The notes: generated by a model not told the origin, from the sequence alone. A DNA stretch of 64,000 nucleotides from Clostridiales bacterium (GCA_018372435.1 JAHAJA010000007.1:62001-126000), one strand, 5' to 3'. Shown: positions 24,624-33,986, counted from the first letter of the stretch. A program made the numbers and translations.

Positions 24624-25991
24624 CTAGTGATCAGGTATTGATTTGTTTTCTAATAATTTGAATTCGTGAATGATTACACCTAATGATAAACAAGCAGCCA
24701 GACTATCACAGATAGGTCCCGCAATCCAAACACCTTTTATCCCCCATAAACGTGAGAAAATAATAAATGCAGGGATTAAAAAGATTACTTGCCTTGTTAA
24801 TCCAATAATCATTGCCTTCATAGGTTTTCCTACCGCTTGGAAATAGTTGGACGTTGCCATTTGAACACCGATTATAGGTAGTGCAATTAGATATACTCGT
24901 ATACCATTCAATGCAATTTCCGTTAACTCAGGATCATTGTTAAACATCTTGATTAATGTTTCTGGAATAAGTTGTATCACAAGTGTACTTATTACCAATA
25001 TAACGGTACACCAAAATAGCCCTACCAAATACGTTTTCTTAGCTCTATTGTATCTTCCTGATCCATAATTATACCCGATGATTGGTTGTGCTCCCTGGTT
25101 TAGACCGAATATAGGTATAATAAAGATACTACAAATTGAAGTAATTACTGCCATTGCCCCAATAGCCATATCACCGCCACTAGCAAACAGTGCTTTATTC
25201 GAAACTACTTGTACCAAACTTCCCGCTAATTGCATACAAAATGGCGCAAGACCTATCATTAAGATACCTTTGGTCGTCTGATTATGAAGATGTAGTTCAG
25301 ATAGTTTGATTTTGATAGATGATTTCTTACCTTTCGTAAAGTAGAAAAGTACCCAACAAGCTGCTACTAATTGAGATGCTACCGTTGCTACTGCTGCACC
25401 TTGAATTCCCATATCTAATCCAAAGATTAAGATTGGATCAAGTATAATGTTAATTGTTGCCCCTATAATCATAGTAAACATACCAACCCTTGGACTACCA
25501 TCTGAACTTATGGAATGATTCAAACCGAATGCACACAAGTTACAAATCGTACCAATTAATAGCGGTCTTAGATAAAGTAGTGCAAACGGCGTTGTGCGAT
25601 CACTACCACCAAAAAGATGTACAATAAAAGGCGCTAATAAAGTACCTAGCGTTGCTACTAATAAACTAGCAATTACAATTAATAAAAAGCCATTGTTTAA
25701 AGTTTTTTCTGCTTTTCTCTTATCCCCTTTTCCAAGTGCCAATGAAATACTAGCAGATGTACCGATTCCAACTAACATACCGATACCTGTAATAATATTC
25801 GTTATAGGCATTGTAATTCCTACTCCAGTAATGGCCAATCCTCCGACATTAGGAATTTGCCCAATGTAAATACGGTCTACTACATTATACAACATATTTA
25901 CTAACATACCAATAATTGCAGGCACAGAATATTTAACTAATAGTTTTCCTATTGGTGCTGTACCTAGGATATTATCATTACTTTGTTTCAT
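24624..25991 (-). CDS. MATE-family efflux transporter
   Basis: A 455-residue, 12-helix antiporter in two homologous halves (about 1-230 and 240-450), with the usual N-terminal IGKLLVKYSVPAIIGMLVN and DRIYIGQIPN motifs. It exports cationic drugs or metabolites using Na+ or H+ gradients. The start is the ATG preceded by AGGAGAGAG; a frame extending 18 codons upstream lacks a ribosome site and runs towards the operators. It is followed by marR and preceded by two MarR-type palindromes. Confidence 0.92.
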   Translation of the reverse strand: MKQSNDNILGTAPIGKLLVKYSVPAIIGMLVNMLYNVVDRIYIGQIPNVGGLAITGVGITMPITNIITGIGMLVGIGTSASISLALGKGDKRKAEKTLNNGFLLIVIASLLVATLGTLLAPFIVHLFGGSDRTTPFALLYLRPLLIGTICNLCAFGLNHSISSDGSPRVGMFTMIIGATINIILDPILIFGLDMGIQGAAVATVASQLVAACWVLFYFTKGKKSSIKIKLSELHLHNQTTKGILMIGLAPFCMQLAGSLVQVVSNKALFASGGDMAIGAMAVITSICSIFIIPIFGLNQGAQPIIGYNYGSGRYNRAKKTYLVGLFWCTVILVISTLVIQLIPETLIKMFNNDPELTEIALNGIRVYLIALPIIGVQMATSNYFQAVGKPMKAMIIGLTRQVIFLIPAFIIFSRLWGIKGVWIAGPICDSLAACLSLGVIIHEFKLLENKSIPDH

Positions 25992-26046
25992 GTTTTCTCT
26001 CTCCTTTTTAATTAGGATTCTGGTGTTAAGGTCACCCGAATCCAAT

Positions 26047-26098
26047 TAGTTGTATGCGCAACTAATATGGTATCACATTTTAGTTGCGTGCGCAACTA
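26047..26098 (-). promoter_or_regulatory. paired MarR-type operators upstream of the MATE gene
   Basis: Two 18-bp palindromes, TAGTTGTATGCGCAACTA (26047-26064) and TAGTTGCGTGCGCAACTA (26081-26098), differ at two positions. Their centres are 34 bp apart, close to three helical turns, placing two dimers on nearly the same face. They start 56 bp before the MATE start. The neighbouring MarR protein is the obvious ligand, by inference. Confidence 0.75.
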
Positions 26099-26121
26099 TA
26101 AGAGAAAACTTGATAGAATCA

Positions 26122-26159
26122 GAAAACGCACCCATCTTATATTATATGAGTGCGTTTTT
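26122..26159. terminator. terminator after the lipid kinase gene
   Basis: AAAACGCAC pairs with GTGCGTTTT around a loop that adds partial CAT/ATG pairing, with A- and T-tracts on both sides. It lies 36 nt beyond the stop of the lipid kinase gene and upstream of the MATE operators. Confidence 0.75.
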
Positions 26160-26194
26160 GATTTCCTTATTCAATTCTTAATTCACACTATAAT

Positions 26195-27121
26195 CTATCC
26201 GACAATAAAACGAATCTTATCTGGTGAGGTTTCAAATCTCACTTCCGTAAACATCGTCTTCTCTTCTGTTTCACCATCGATATGTACGAATTGTTTTCGT
26301 CTCATCTGGAATACTGCCTTCTTACAACGATATATATGGATACCAGGACAAGTAACATGTTTGCCTTTCTTAGCACTCGGTAATATACTTAGAACTCTAC
26401 TTCTAGTAATATTCTCTGCCACACATAGATCGATATATCCATCTGTAGCATCTGCTTCTGGGCAAAACATAAATCCACCACCCTCGTACTTCTGTACATG
26501 TACCGATGAAAAGAAGATTTTATCGAAGGACTTAACTTTCTTGTCATCTATGATTATCTTCCCTTTAATATACGGAATACCTGCTAACTGTTTTATTGCT
26601 ACAAGCCCATACGTAAGCTTACCTATTCTTAAGCGATTCATTATCTTTTTAAGTGGAGAATGATTTACCTCATGGCATACAGCCGCATCAAATCCGATTC
26701 CTGAACTAACAAGGAAACGCTTACTCTTACCTCCGTATGTAGCAACTCCATAATCCAGTCGCATAAACTTCTTAGGATATATAATCTTATGCACTTCTTT
26801 AAGATAATCTTTTGATATATTCATACCTCTTGCAAAATCATTGCTAGAACCAATAGGGATATATCCTAATGTTACTCCATTAATGCATAGCAAACCGTTT
26901 AACACTTCATTCAACGTTCCATCGCCACCTAGTACAACAATGGTTGGAGCGTCTTCCTTATTACTAGTAATCTGATTCGCAACCCTAGCTGCATGTCCAG
27001 CTTCTCTAGTAAAGTACTTCTTATACTCAAACTTTTGCTCCCTTAGATATCTTTCAATATCGTTCCATATTCGATGTCCCAATCTAGACTTCGCATGGGA
27101 GTTAATTATAAAATGATACAT
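26195..27121 (-). CDS. diacylglycerol kinase family lipid kinase (DgkB/YegS-like)
   Basis: A 308-residue kinase with the nucleotide-binding GGDGTLNEVLNG motif (about residues 58-70) and the IGSSNDFARGM motif that defines the DAGK catalytic domain, followed by the beta-rich C-terminal domain. It would phosphorylate diacylglycerol or a related lipid at the membrane. The ATG at 27121 follows GAGGTG; the in-frame GTG inside that site (27130) is not the start. It has its own terminator. Confidence 0.92.
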   Translation of the reverse strand: MYHFIINSHAKSRLGHRIWNDIERYLREQKFEYKKYFTREAGHAARVANQITSNKEDAPTIVVLGGDGTLNEVLNGLLCINGVTLGYIPIGSSNDFARGMNISKDYLKEVHKIIYPKKFMRLDYGVATYGGKSKRFLVSSGIGFDAAVCHEVNHSPLKKIMNRLRIGKLTYGLVAIKQLAGIPYIKGKIIIDDKKVKSFDKIFFSSVHVQKYEGGGFMFCPEADATDGYIDLCVAENITRSRVLSILPSAKKGKHVTCPGIHIYRCKKAVFQMRRKQFVHIDGETEEKTMFTEVRFETSPDKIRFIVG

Positions 27122-27265
27122 TGCGTACACCTCATCTATAGATTCTATAGTAAATCATTACACTACCTTGTTGTCTACGAACTTTTCACTATACTCTTTC
27201 TTTTCTAACATAGTTCTTATAATTGCTGTAATCTCTATTATATTCAGTTTTTCTTACGTAACAAT

Positions 27266-28429
27266 CTATGAGATTAACGCTAAGATCATCTCTTTCTTCG
27301 CAAGAACAGATCCCTGTACCATGGCAGCACTTCCACCGCCCTTTGCACCTAGTTTTTCTCTTAATATCGTAGCAATCGTTCGGGCATCTTCCGTTCTACT
27401 ACCAATATTAAAACGGTAGCCCTCTTCGTCATCTCCTGAGAAGATTCCACAGATTCCAGAATGCTCTGTTACTAATTGATTTACAGCATTACGCATAACT
27501 TGAGCGTCTAGATTATCTTCAAACATATATACATTTACTTGATCCTTTGGAACTGCTTCTAATTTCGCCGCCATAAGCTCCTGTTTAGCAACAGATACTT
27601 CAGTTTTTAGTGATTGATTCACATTCTTTAATTTAGTAACTGCTTCTACCAAAGAATCTTGGTTTGCTGATAGGGAAGATGTAAGCTCTGATAAGATTAC
27701 CGTTTTCTGACGATATTCTTCTAATGCACGGAACCCACATAGAATACTAATTCGGACTCCACCCTTGTAATTCTGCATATTCAGAATCTTTAACATCAAA
27801 ATCTCACCAGTTCTTCTCACATGTGGTGCACAACAAGCACACACATCCACACCTGCAATGGTGACAATACGTACTTGTCCATCTATTTCAATCTTGCTAC
27901 GATAGTTCAAATCAGATAACTCCTCTTTTGACGGAAATGTCACTTGAACTGGGATGTTTTTAAGAATCACTTCATTTGCAGCGTATTCAATATCTGCTGC
28001 CTCCTCTGCAGTTAATCCTCCATTAAAATCCATCGTTACAATCTGATCACTTAGGTGAAATCCTACGTTATCGTACCCAAACTTCTTATTCACTAATCCA
28101 GAAAAGATATGCTCTCCTGAATGTTGTTGCATATTGCTAAAACGATGTTTCCAATCGATACAGCCATGTACTTTTTCTCCCACTTGTAATGGTGCTTCTA
28201 ACGTATGGACAATAACATCATCTTGGATTTGAACATTGATAACAGGTACCTCCTGAATTGTCCCCTTATCTGGACTTTGTCCCCCCTCTTCTGGGAAGAA
28301 GAGGGTTTGATCTAAGATAACTTGGTAAATCACCTGTTGATCTAACTGGACTTCTTCACAGGATAGTACCGTCGCTTCAAACTCTATAGCATATGCATCC
28401 AAATCATACAATTTCTTTGTTTGCTTCAT
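27266..28429 (-). CDS. alaX: alanyl-tRNA editing protein, AlaX long form
   Basis: A 387-residue trans-editing hydrolase that removes serine or glycine from mischarged tRNA-Ala. The zinc site is formed by HSGEH (about residues 98-102) and the CACCAPH segment (about 196-202). The C-terminal part (about 240-387) is a DHHA1-like domain ending with GAKGGGSAAMVQG. This is the AlaRS editing domain plus C-Ala domain without the synthetase core. AAGGAG precedes the ATG. It is monocistronic. Confidence 0.93.
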   Translation of the reverse strand: MKQTKKLYDLDAYAIEFEATVLSCEEVQLDQQVIYQVILDQTLFFPEEGGQSPDKGTIQEVPVINVQIQDDVIVHTLEAPLQVGEKVHGCIDWKHRFSNMQQHSGEHIFSGLVNKKFGYDNVGFHLSDQIVTMDFNGGLTAEEAADIEYAANEVILKNIPVQVTFPSKEELSDLNYRSKIEIDGQVRIVTIAGVDVCACCAPHVRRTGEILMLKILNMQNYKGGVRISILCGFRALEEYRQKTVILSELTSSLSANQDSLVEAVTKLKNVNQSLKTEVSVAKQELMAAKLEAVPKDQVNVYMFEDNLDAQVMRNAVNQLVTEHSGICGIFSGDDEEGYRFNIGSRTEDARTIATILREKLGAKGGGSAAMVQGSVLAKKEMILALIS

Positions 28430-28525
28430 CTCTATTAATCTCCTTTGTTTCTGGTCTCATTCACATTGATAATGACATTTTATCGCAAACAAAGAAATAA
28501 TACCAGTGTAAATACTGGGGAGTAA

Positions 28526-29131
28526 TCAAAACTCTTTTGCTACATTCGTAGCTCTTATTATTGCCTTATTAAGAATTGCCTCTACATCTTCTGATTTATC
28601 ATCTAGCATATCCGCTGCTATTGTTGTAAAATCAGTAATTCCAAAGAATGCAAAAACAGTTCTTAAATACCGATCACCCATCTCATATTCTTTCGCTGGA
28701 CCTTCTGAATAATTACCCCCTCGAGATACTATGTGAACTGCTTTCTTCCCTTTACAAAGACCTACTGGTCCGTTTTCTGTATATTTAAAGGTAATTCCAC
28801 TAGCACATACATAATCAATGTATGCTTTTAAAATAGCAGGAATACTTAGATTCCACATAGGAGCTGCAATAATGTACTTGTCTGCATCAACGAATTGATA
28901 CACATATCTTAGTATAGAATTCTTCCTAACTTCATCGTCTTTTTCTCCTAATAATTTCTCTAAATCTTCTGGTCTTAAAAAACCAATTCTTTCTTTATAC
29001 AAATCTAATACAGTTACCTCATCATCAGGATTATTTTTCTTATACTCTTCTACAAAACGATCTGATATCTTAAAAGTTCTTGAATCCCCATCTTTTTTAA
29101 TATTTGCTTTAATGTATAATATTTTTTTCAT
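28526..29131 (-). CDS. azoR: FMN-dependent NADH:quinone/azo oxidoreductase (AzoR type)
   Basis: A 201-residue flavodoxin-fold enzyme. The N-terminal YIKANIKKDGDSRTFKIS binds the FMN phosphate, PMWNLSIPAILKAYIDYV (about residues 93-110) lines the flavin, and SRGGNYSEGP is the later loop. AzoR enzymes reduce quinones and azo compounds by two electrons. A close paralogue sits at 57084-57680. GAAGGAG precedes the ATG. The promoter region carries an inverted ACCTTTTGACA element shared with the ferredoxin-nitroreductase/LysR region. Confidence 0.92.
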   Translation of the reverse strand: MKKILYIKANIKKDGDSRTFKISDRFVEEYKKNNPDDEVTVLDLYKERIGFLRPEDLEKLLGEKDDEVRKNSILRYVYQFVDADKYIIAAPMWNLSIPAILKAYIDYVCASGITFKYTENGPVGLCKGKKAVHIVSRGGNYSEGPAKEYEMGDRYLRTVFAFFGITDFTTIAADMLDDKSEDVEAILNKAIIRATNVAKEF

Positions 29132-29163
29132 CTTGGTCTCCTTCTAGTATATCTTATTGATAG

Positions 29164-29300
29164 GGTTCAAATGTCAAAAGGTACTAAGCAATATTGTAAT
29201 GAATACTATGAAATATTTATTCATTCAAATATTAACCTGTACTTGTGTATCATCAAAATAGCTAAGCAAAACTCTTAAATGACCTTTTGACATTCGAACC
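29164..29300 (-). promoter_or_regulatory. inverted repeat and promoter region of azoR
   Basis: GGTTCAAATGTCAAAAGGT (29164-29182) is mirrored by ACCTTTTGACATTCGAACC (29282-29300) with one mismatch. Read towards azoR, the proximal arm supplies TTGACA as a -35, with a TATA-like -10 around 29145-29155. The ATAGTATTC and CCTTTTGAC blocks recur at 61059-61110. The 137-bp unit could also be a small terminal-inverted-repeat element, but no target duplication is seen. Confidence 0.5.
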
Positions 29301-29364
29301 ACATATAATCCCATCATAAAATATAGAATACATAATTCATCTAAAAATATACTATGAAAGATTT

Positions 29365-30489
29365 TTATTTGAGAATGGTTCCACCTAATCGCCAGATTGA
29401 TATATTCTGTTCTCCTTCTTCTTTTAATACTTTCATCCAATACTTAAATGTATCTCCATCTGCGCACCATACTTCATGGGTCATGTTTTGTTTCGTATAG
29501 GTAAAAACTATACACTGACTCTGTTCGTCACGGTGAATATTATCTCCCTCTGTCGATTGTATCTCCATTGCCTCAGCCATGGTTACTGCTGCCGTAGTAC
29601 CATCAGAGGAAAAGTCAAATCCCCCCGTTGCAAGCGCATACCCTCGGCGATTCGAAACCTTCCTCATCTTATCTGTTAATTCAATTAGAAAGTCTCTATT
29701 CGCCTTAGGCCCTGGTTTGGTTCCGTAACCATATAGATTGTAACACATCATTATATATTCAATTCCTTCTGGAAACTGAATATCATCGACTGGAGTGGAA
29801 GGTTCTAACAACACACGAAGGGAAAGATTATACTCCTTCGCTAACTTCGTAAGTGAATTAAGGAAGGTTAGAAACTTTTCCCATAAGACCCTATCCTCAC
29901 GAATCGCCTCATAGTCAATTTCTATCCCATCATATCCACCGTCTAAAGTAACTTGAAGAATATCGTCAACATGTTTCCTCATGGTTTCTTCCGATTCGAA
30001 TAAGGAGTATAATAAGTCGGTACTCTTTAGCGTTGACGTTCCATCCTCTAACTCTTGATCATTTACTATAGTTAGATATGTAGAATATTCTTTACCTTCA
30101 AAAAGCCTACTTATAGATTCCCTCGTTTCCTCTGTAGATTTTGGTACAAACAGACTTCTATCTTCCTTAAAGTAAGCTGCAAAGTAGTTTATCTGTTTGA
30201 TGTATGGTTCCCACACTTGTAACTCCTCTATTAGCCCAGACGTATCCCAATAGGTAACCCAAACACTCACTTTATTCTCATCCTCTATATTCACTACCGA
30301 CGATTCAGATTCTTGCACGTCCGTATTCTCAGTTCCAGTATTCTCAGTTCCTACCTTCTGTTTTTCTTTCATCTTAGTACAGCTAGTTGCACCAAGCATG
30401 CATAATACAATTGCAACTAGATATAACCGTTTTACCTTTATCATGTATTTCTTTTTCATGCATTTCTTTTTCATGCACTTCTTTTCCAT
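29365..30489 (-). CDS. GH18-like glycoside hydrolase lipoprotein
   Basis: A lipoprotein of about 374 residues (lipobox LGATSC) with a TIM-barrel GH18-like domain. The motif YDGIEIDYEAI (about residue 190) keeps the catalytic glutamate of DGxDxDxE. Such enzymes cleave GlcNAc-containing polymers. The start is the ATG preceded by GGAGG; the first 20 codons are duplicated ATGAAAAAGAAATGC units (MKKKC, MKKKY). It is the last gene of the exopolysaccharide operon and could trim the polymer outside the cell. Confidence 0.78.
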   Translation of the reverse strand: MEKKCMKKKCMKKKYMIKVKRLYLVAIVLCMLGATSCTKMKEKQKVGTENTGTENTDVQESESSVVNIEDENKVSVWVTYWDTSGLIEELQVWEPYIKQINYFAAYFKEDRSLFVPKSTEETRESISRLFEGKEYSTYLTIVNDQELEDGTSTLKSTDLLYSLFESEETMRKHVDDILQVTLDGGYDGIEIDYEAIREDRVLWEKFLTFLNSLTKLAKEYNLSLRVLLEPSTPVDDIQFPEGIEYIMMCYNLYGYGTKPGPKANRDFLIELTDKMRKVSNRRGYALATGGFDFSSDGTTAAVTMAEAMEIQSTEGDNIHRDEQSQCIVFTYTKQNMTHEVWCADGDTFKYWMKVLKEEGEQNISIWRLGGTILK

Positions 30490-30501
30490 ATATTCCTCCA
30501 T

Positions 30502-32184
30502 TTATAGATTCTCTACAAACCAGTTTACTATGTTACTCCACGTTTTCTCTATCCTATTCTGCACTTTATCTAAGCCATGAAGTTGATTATCGTATAAGAT
30601 CTTTTTCGAATCACTGGTAGCGACAACGATCTGTTCAAAGACACCATCATAAACATCGTCATACAGATTTCTTTGACTATATGCCTCCTCATTACACATG
30701 GATTCCAAAAACAATGAACCTGGTTTTACTTGATGTAAGGTATCAGCAGGACTAAAGTCTTTCCCATTAACTAAGACGGTAATGGAATTGCCGTTAAGTT
30801 TAATCATAAGTTGCCGTTTTGCAGTAGTGAATAGTTGAATATTCGAAGTATCAATATCGTCTAAACATTCTAGGTCTACGCTCTTCATGATAAACTCTGT
30901 GCCCTCTACACATTCAATAATTCTTAACTCGTTATTGATAATCTGTACCTTAACATAATTCTGTAAAGCCTCATCTGCTCGAAGATATATTCCCTGTCCT
31001 CCTAAAACATTCCCACTAACGGTTACATCTAATTGCACATCTTGAAAATTCTCACTATTTTTCAATCGAATTAATCCAGCGTCACTAGGAAGTGATGTAA
31101 TGACTATCGATTCCTCCGCAAATTGTGTAGCACCCTTTATTGTTTCAAATTGTTTACTCTCTTTCTTATCTCCAACTTCAAAGTTAACATCTTGTTTGGT
31201 ATCATCCCATATTCGCATTAATAGATGATTTGGGGACCAATATGCCTGTGGTTGCATTCTTGTCAAATCATAGAGATTGCATTCCTGATTATTGACGCTG
31301 AAGCCTTCGCGATTAAAATTCATAGAAAACATCTCTTTGATCATCTCTTCATTAACATCACTTACCCTTTGATTGTTTCCATACCTTTCTGTATTCGCAT
31401 GCATCAACACATGTAATTTAGGTACATAATTAATTCCTTCTTCATAACTTCTCTCTAGCAACTGATAGTCTGTTTTTATACGATTCTTCATCTGCTGATA
31501 GGTTTCTTTTGGGACCCCATACTCATCTCGTATATAATCCATAAGATATTGATTGTATTTTCGATTCAATTCTTTTCTAACCTTTATGAATTCATAAGAG
31601 GATAACTCCCCAAGATACTTATCCTCTTTATCAAACACGTTAATATACGATAACCGATATCCATTCGTTCCTATCTCCCAGTAAGTCTCCTTTTCTAATT
31701 GTTTAAGGTCTTTTGGGGTAAGGAATTTGGGGTCTTTTATTGCTAACTTATCACCATATGTAAGCATAGTAGCTTTCAAATTGTATTTCTCCATCACTTT
31801 GCCTGCGAAAATAGCAGTTCCTGCATATCCATCTTCAAACATGAGAAAAAGTGACTTGTCAGGGAGTTTTTTACCCTTAAGATAGTAATCTAATATATCT
31901 TGTTGTGTTATAGTTACATAACCATTTTCCTTGAGGGCTTTTATATGCTCTTCAAATCTTTTCGTTGTTATCGTTACATCGTCACCAATTCTACTAACTC
32001 CAAAGTAAGATAAAGCCACAAATCCAGTATCTTTTGTTTGCATATTGGTATCCTCATATGGAGTATATACATTCGTAGATAAAAATGCACGTAGTAACAG
32101 AAAAACTAGTAGAAGTACTATAATTCCTTGTAAAGTCCCACGAATTATTTTTCTAATATCTTTCTTTCTTATATTTTTTTTCAC
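30502..32184 (-). CDS. NodB/PgaB-like deacetylase-fold protein, probably inactive
   Basis: A 560-residue protein with an N-terminal membrane anchor (about 14-32). The polysaccharide-deacetylase fold (about 50-290) has FEDGY where active enzymes have FDDGY, and GTNGYRLSY where the metal-binding HxxxH should be, so catalysis is unlikely. The C-terminal 200 residues are beta-rich and look like a carbohydrate-binding jelly roll. It starts with GTG; AGGAAG lies in the end of the upstream gene. It may bind rather than deacetylate the polymer. Confidence 0.78.
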   Translation of the reverse strand: MKKNIRKKDIRKIIRGTLQGIIVLLLVFLLLRAFLSTNVYTPYEDTNMQTKDTGFVALSYFGVSRIGDDVTITTKRFEEHIKALKENGYVTITQQDILDYYLKGKKLPDKSLFLMFEDGYAGTAIFAGKVMEKYNLKATMLTYGDKLAIKDPKFLTPKDLKQLEKETYWEIGTNGYRLSYINVFDKEDKYLGELSSYEFIKVRKELNRKYNQYLMDYIRDEYGVPKETYQQMKNRIKTDYQLLERSYEEGINYVPKLHVLMHANTERYGNNQRVSDVNEEMIKEMFSMNFNREGFSVNNQECNLYDLTRMQPQAYWSPNHLLMRIWDDTKQDVNFEVGDKKESKQFETIKGATQFAEESIVITSLPSDAGLIRLKNSENFQDVQLDVTVSGNVLGGQGIYLRADEALQNYVKVQIINNELRIIECVEGTEFIMKSVDLECLDDIDTSNIQLFTTAKRQLMIKLNGNSITVLVNGKDFSPADTLHQVKPGSLFLESMCNEEAYSQRNLYDDVYDGVFEQIVVATSDSKKILYDNQLHGLDKVQNRIEKTWSNIVNWFVENL

Positions 32185-32189
32185 ACTAT

Positions 32190-33986
32190 TTACTTCCTAC
32201 TTTCTCTTTTTTCTTGCACCATGATATCATTTGGTGTCATACGTGTTCCCCAAGTTGACTTCCAAAAGGTTACCCATGCTATTGGCATCTGCCATAATAA
32301 TACTCCTTCATAAAACAAACAAAATACCAATCCAAAGATCCAAGTGGTACTTTTTCGTAATAAAAGCTGTACCACACTCATCATCATAGCCATCATAAGC
32401 ATGCCAATTAAAAATGTGGTAGGAAAGATTCCAAACCTAAGCGGTGCGATAATTAAATTGTAGACTACTACAATTGGTGCTACGACTGGAACGATTAACC
32501 CCATATAAAAACTAACCGCAGCAAAGGGTTCCTTTTTCCACATGAATTTTGAAGCCATTAAAGACTCCCTAAGCCAAGAACGCTTCCATCTCATCTGTTG
32601 CTTAAGAAATACCTTATATTTATTAGGTACAACGGTAGAACATACCGCAGTGTCTTGATATCCCGTTCGATACCCCCTAAGTATGAAATTCGTCATAGCG
32701 CGGTCATCACCAAAGGTAGCTTTTTGCCCCAAAAAACTTTGACGTAACCAAGCATCAATATTGCTCTTTACAAGTTCTTTACGGTAACATGCAAGTGGAC
32801 CCGATAGACAAGTTACTGCATCAAAATACCCTTCTGCTGCTTTCATAATTCGAAATGCGATATAATAACGAACAGACTGCATCTTAGTCAGTACATTCGT
32901 ATACGTATTGGCTACATCCGTACGACCAGCAACCCCTCCCATCTTCGGATTTTTGAATGGTTGCACTAGATTTCGAATTGCGTCAGGGTCTAGAAAACTA
33001 TCGGAATCAACGAATACTACAAGATCATGTTTTGCTTCTAAAGTCCCTCTTGCAAGGGCCTCTCTTTTTCCTGCATTTTGTTTCTGTAATAGATATCGTA
33101 ATCGATTTGGAATTGCATATTCTTCTCCCTCGAGGTAAAGACGTTCCGTGATTTCCTTAATCTTCTCCACCGAACGGTCATTCGAGTGATCATCCACAAC
33201 AATTACTTCTAATTTATCCATCGGATAATTCTGATTCATACAACTCAGTATCGTTTGCTGAATCCATACCTCTTCATTAAAACACGGAATAATAATGGTT
33301 ACGGAAGGTGTATATTCAGGATCTACTTTCACAGGACGATAAAAGGAGCCAAACAAATATCTCGTTAATAAGAATACAGCTGTAATAATACTATACAGAT
33401 ACAACCACTTATTAAACTTGAAATATAGGATACTTTCTGCTCTCATTAGCATAATAAACAGCGTGATAAATGTTAGAAGTATACAAGACGATGCTAAGGC
33501 ATAATTTCCTCTTTTTTCTTTTGCCTTCTGTTTTAAGTCTTTTCTAAACTTCATAGCGACGAGCATCTCATCTTCTTGTTCCACCTTACGGACAAAGTCT
33601 GCCTTTATCCGCATATTCATCTCATAACCTTCTGGCATTGTTCCTGGTTTAACATGGAAGCGCAATTTCGCGCTTCCAGAATCCTCTAATATCTTAATAT
33701 CTTCCTTATGTTCCACTTGGATTAGAATTCCACTGGTAGAAACATCAACTGCGTTTCCACTAATTTTTTTCTTCACAAATCCTTGCAGGTGACAAGTAAT
33801 CGTAACTGGATACTGTACTAAGTACCTCGTGCTACTAATCGTATCCAAGTGTTCTATACTACTACCTCTTCTCTCTTGCCCCGATCGCATCTTCTTAGCA
33901 TCAGGAACATTAGGTAATAACCTTCTGTCCTTTTTAGGTTCCAGTAGGATATCTTGCACTTTTTTCTTTCTTCTTATCTTAATCAT
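32190..33986 (-). CDS. PilZ-like domain plus processive GT2 exopolysaccharide synthase
   Basis: A 598-residue membrane glycosyltransferase. Residues 45-150 look like a PilZ domain (DVSTSG at 81-86, Arg54 before the first strand), though only one arginine of RxxxR is evident. After two membrane helices comes the GT2 domain with VVDDHS, the DxD motif DSDS, GDD and QQMRWKRS (QxxRW), then more helices and TWGTRM, as in hyaluronan/NodC synthases. PilZ at the N-terminus differs from BcsA, where it is C-terminal. It overlaps the upstream gene by ATGA. Confidence 0.9.
   Translation of the reverse strand: MIKIRRKKKVQDILLEPKKDRRLLPNVPDAKKMRSGQERRGSSIEHLDTISSTRYLVQYPVTITCHLQGFVKKKISGNAVDVSTSGILIQVEHKEDIKILEDSGSAKLRFHVKPGTMPEGYEMNMRIKADFVRKVEQEDEMLVAMKFRKDLKQKAKEKRGNYALASSCILLTFITLFIMLMRAESILYFKFNKWLYLYSIITAVFLLTRYLFGSFYRPVKVDPEYTPSVTIIIPCFNEEVWIQQTILSCMNQNYPMDKLEVIVVDDHSNDRSVEKIKEITERLYLEGEEYAIPNRLRYLLQKQNAGKREALARGTLEAKHDLVVFVDSDSFLDPDAIRNLVQPFKNPKMGGVAGRTDVANTYTNVLTKMQSVRYYIAFRIMKAAEGYFDAVTCLSGPLACYRKELVKSNIDAWLRQSFLGQKATFGDDRAMTNFILRGYRTGYQDTAVCSTVVPNKYKVFLKQQMRWKRSWLRESLMASKFMWKKEPFAAVSFYMGLIVPVVAPIVVVYNLIIAPLRFGIFPTTFLIGMLMMAMMMSVVQLLLRKSTTWIFGLVFCLFYEGVLLWQMPIAWVTFWKSTWGTRMTPNDIMVQEKRESRK

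Noticed and set aside
26067..26663. 198-codon plus-strand frame over the lipid kinase gene
   Set aside because: It is antisense to the lipid kinase and runs over the MarR operators and a terminator; composition looks like a shadow frame.
29225..29440. 71-codon minus-strand frame overlapping the end of the GH18-like gene
   Set aside because: It overlaps the GH18 coding end in another frame, has no ribosome site and contains the azoR-side inverted repeat.
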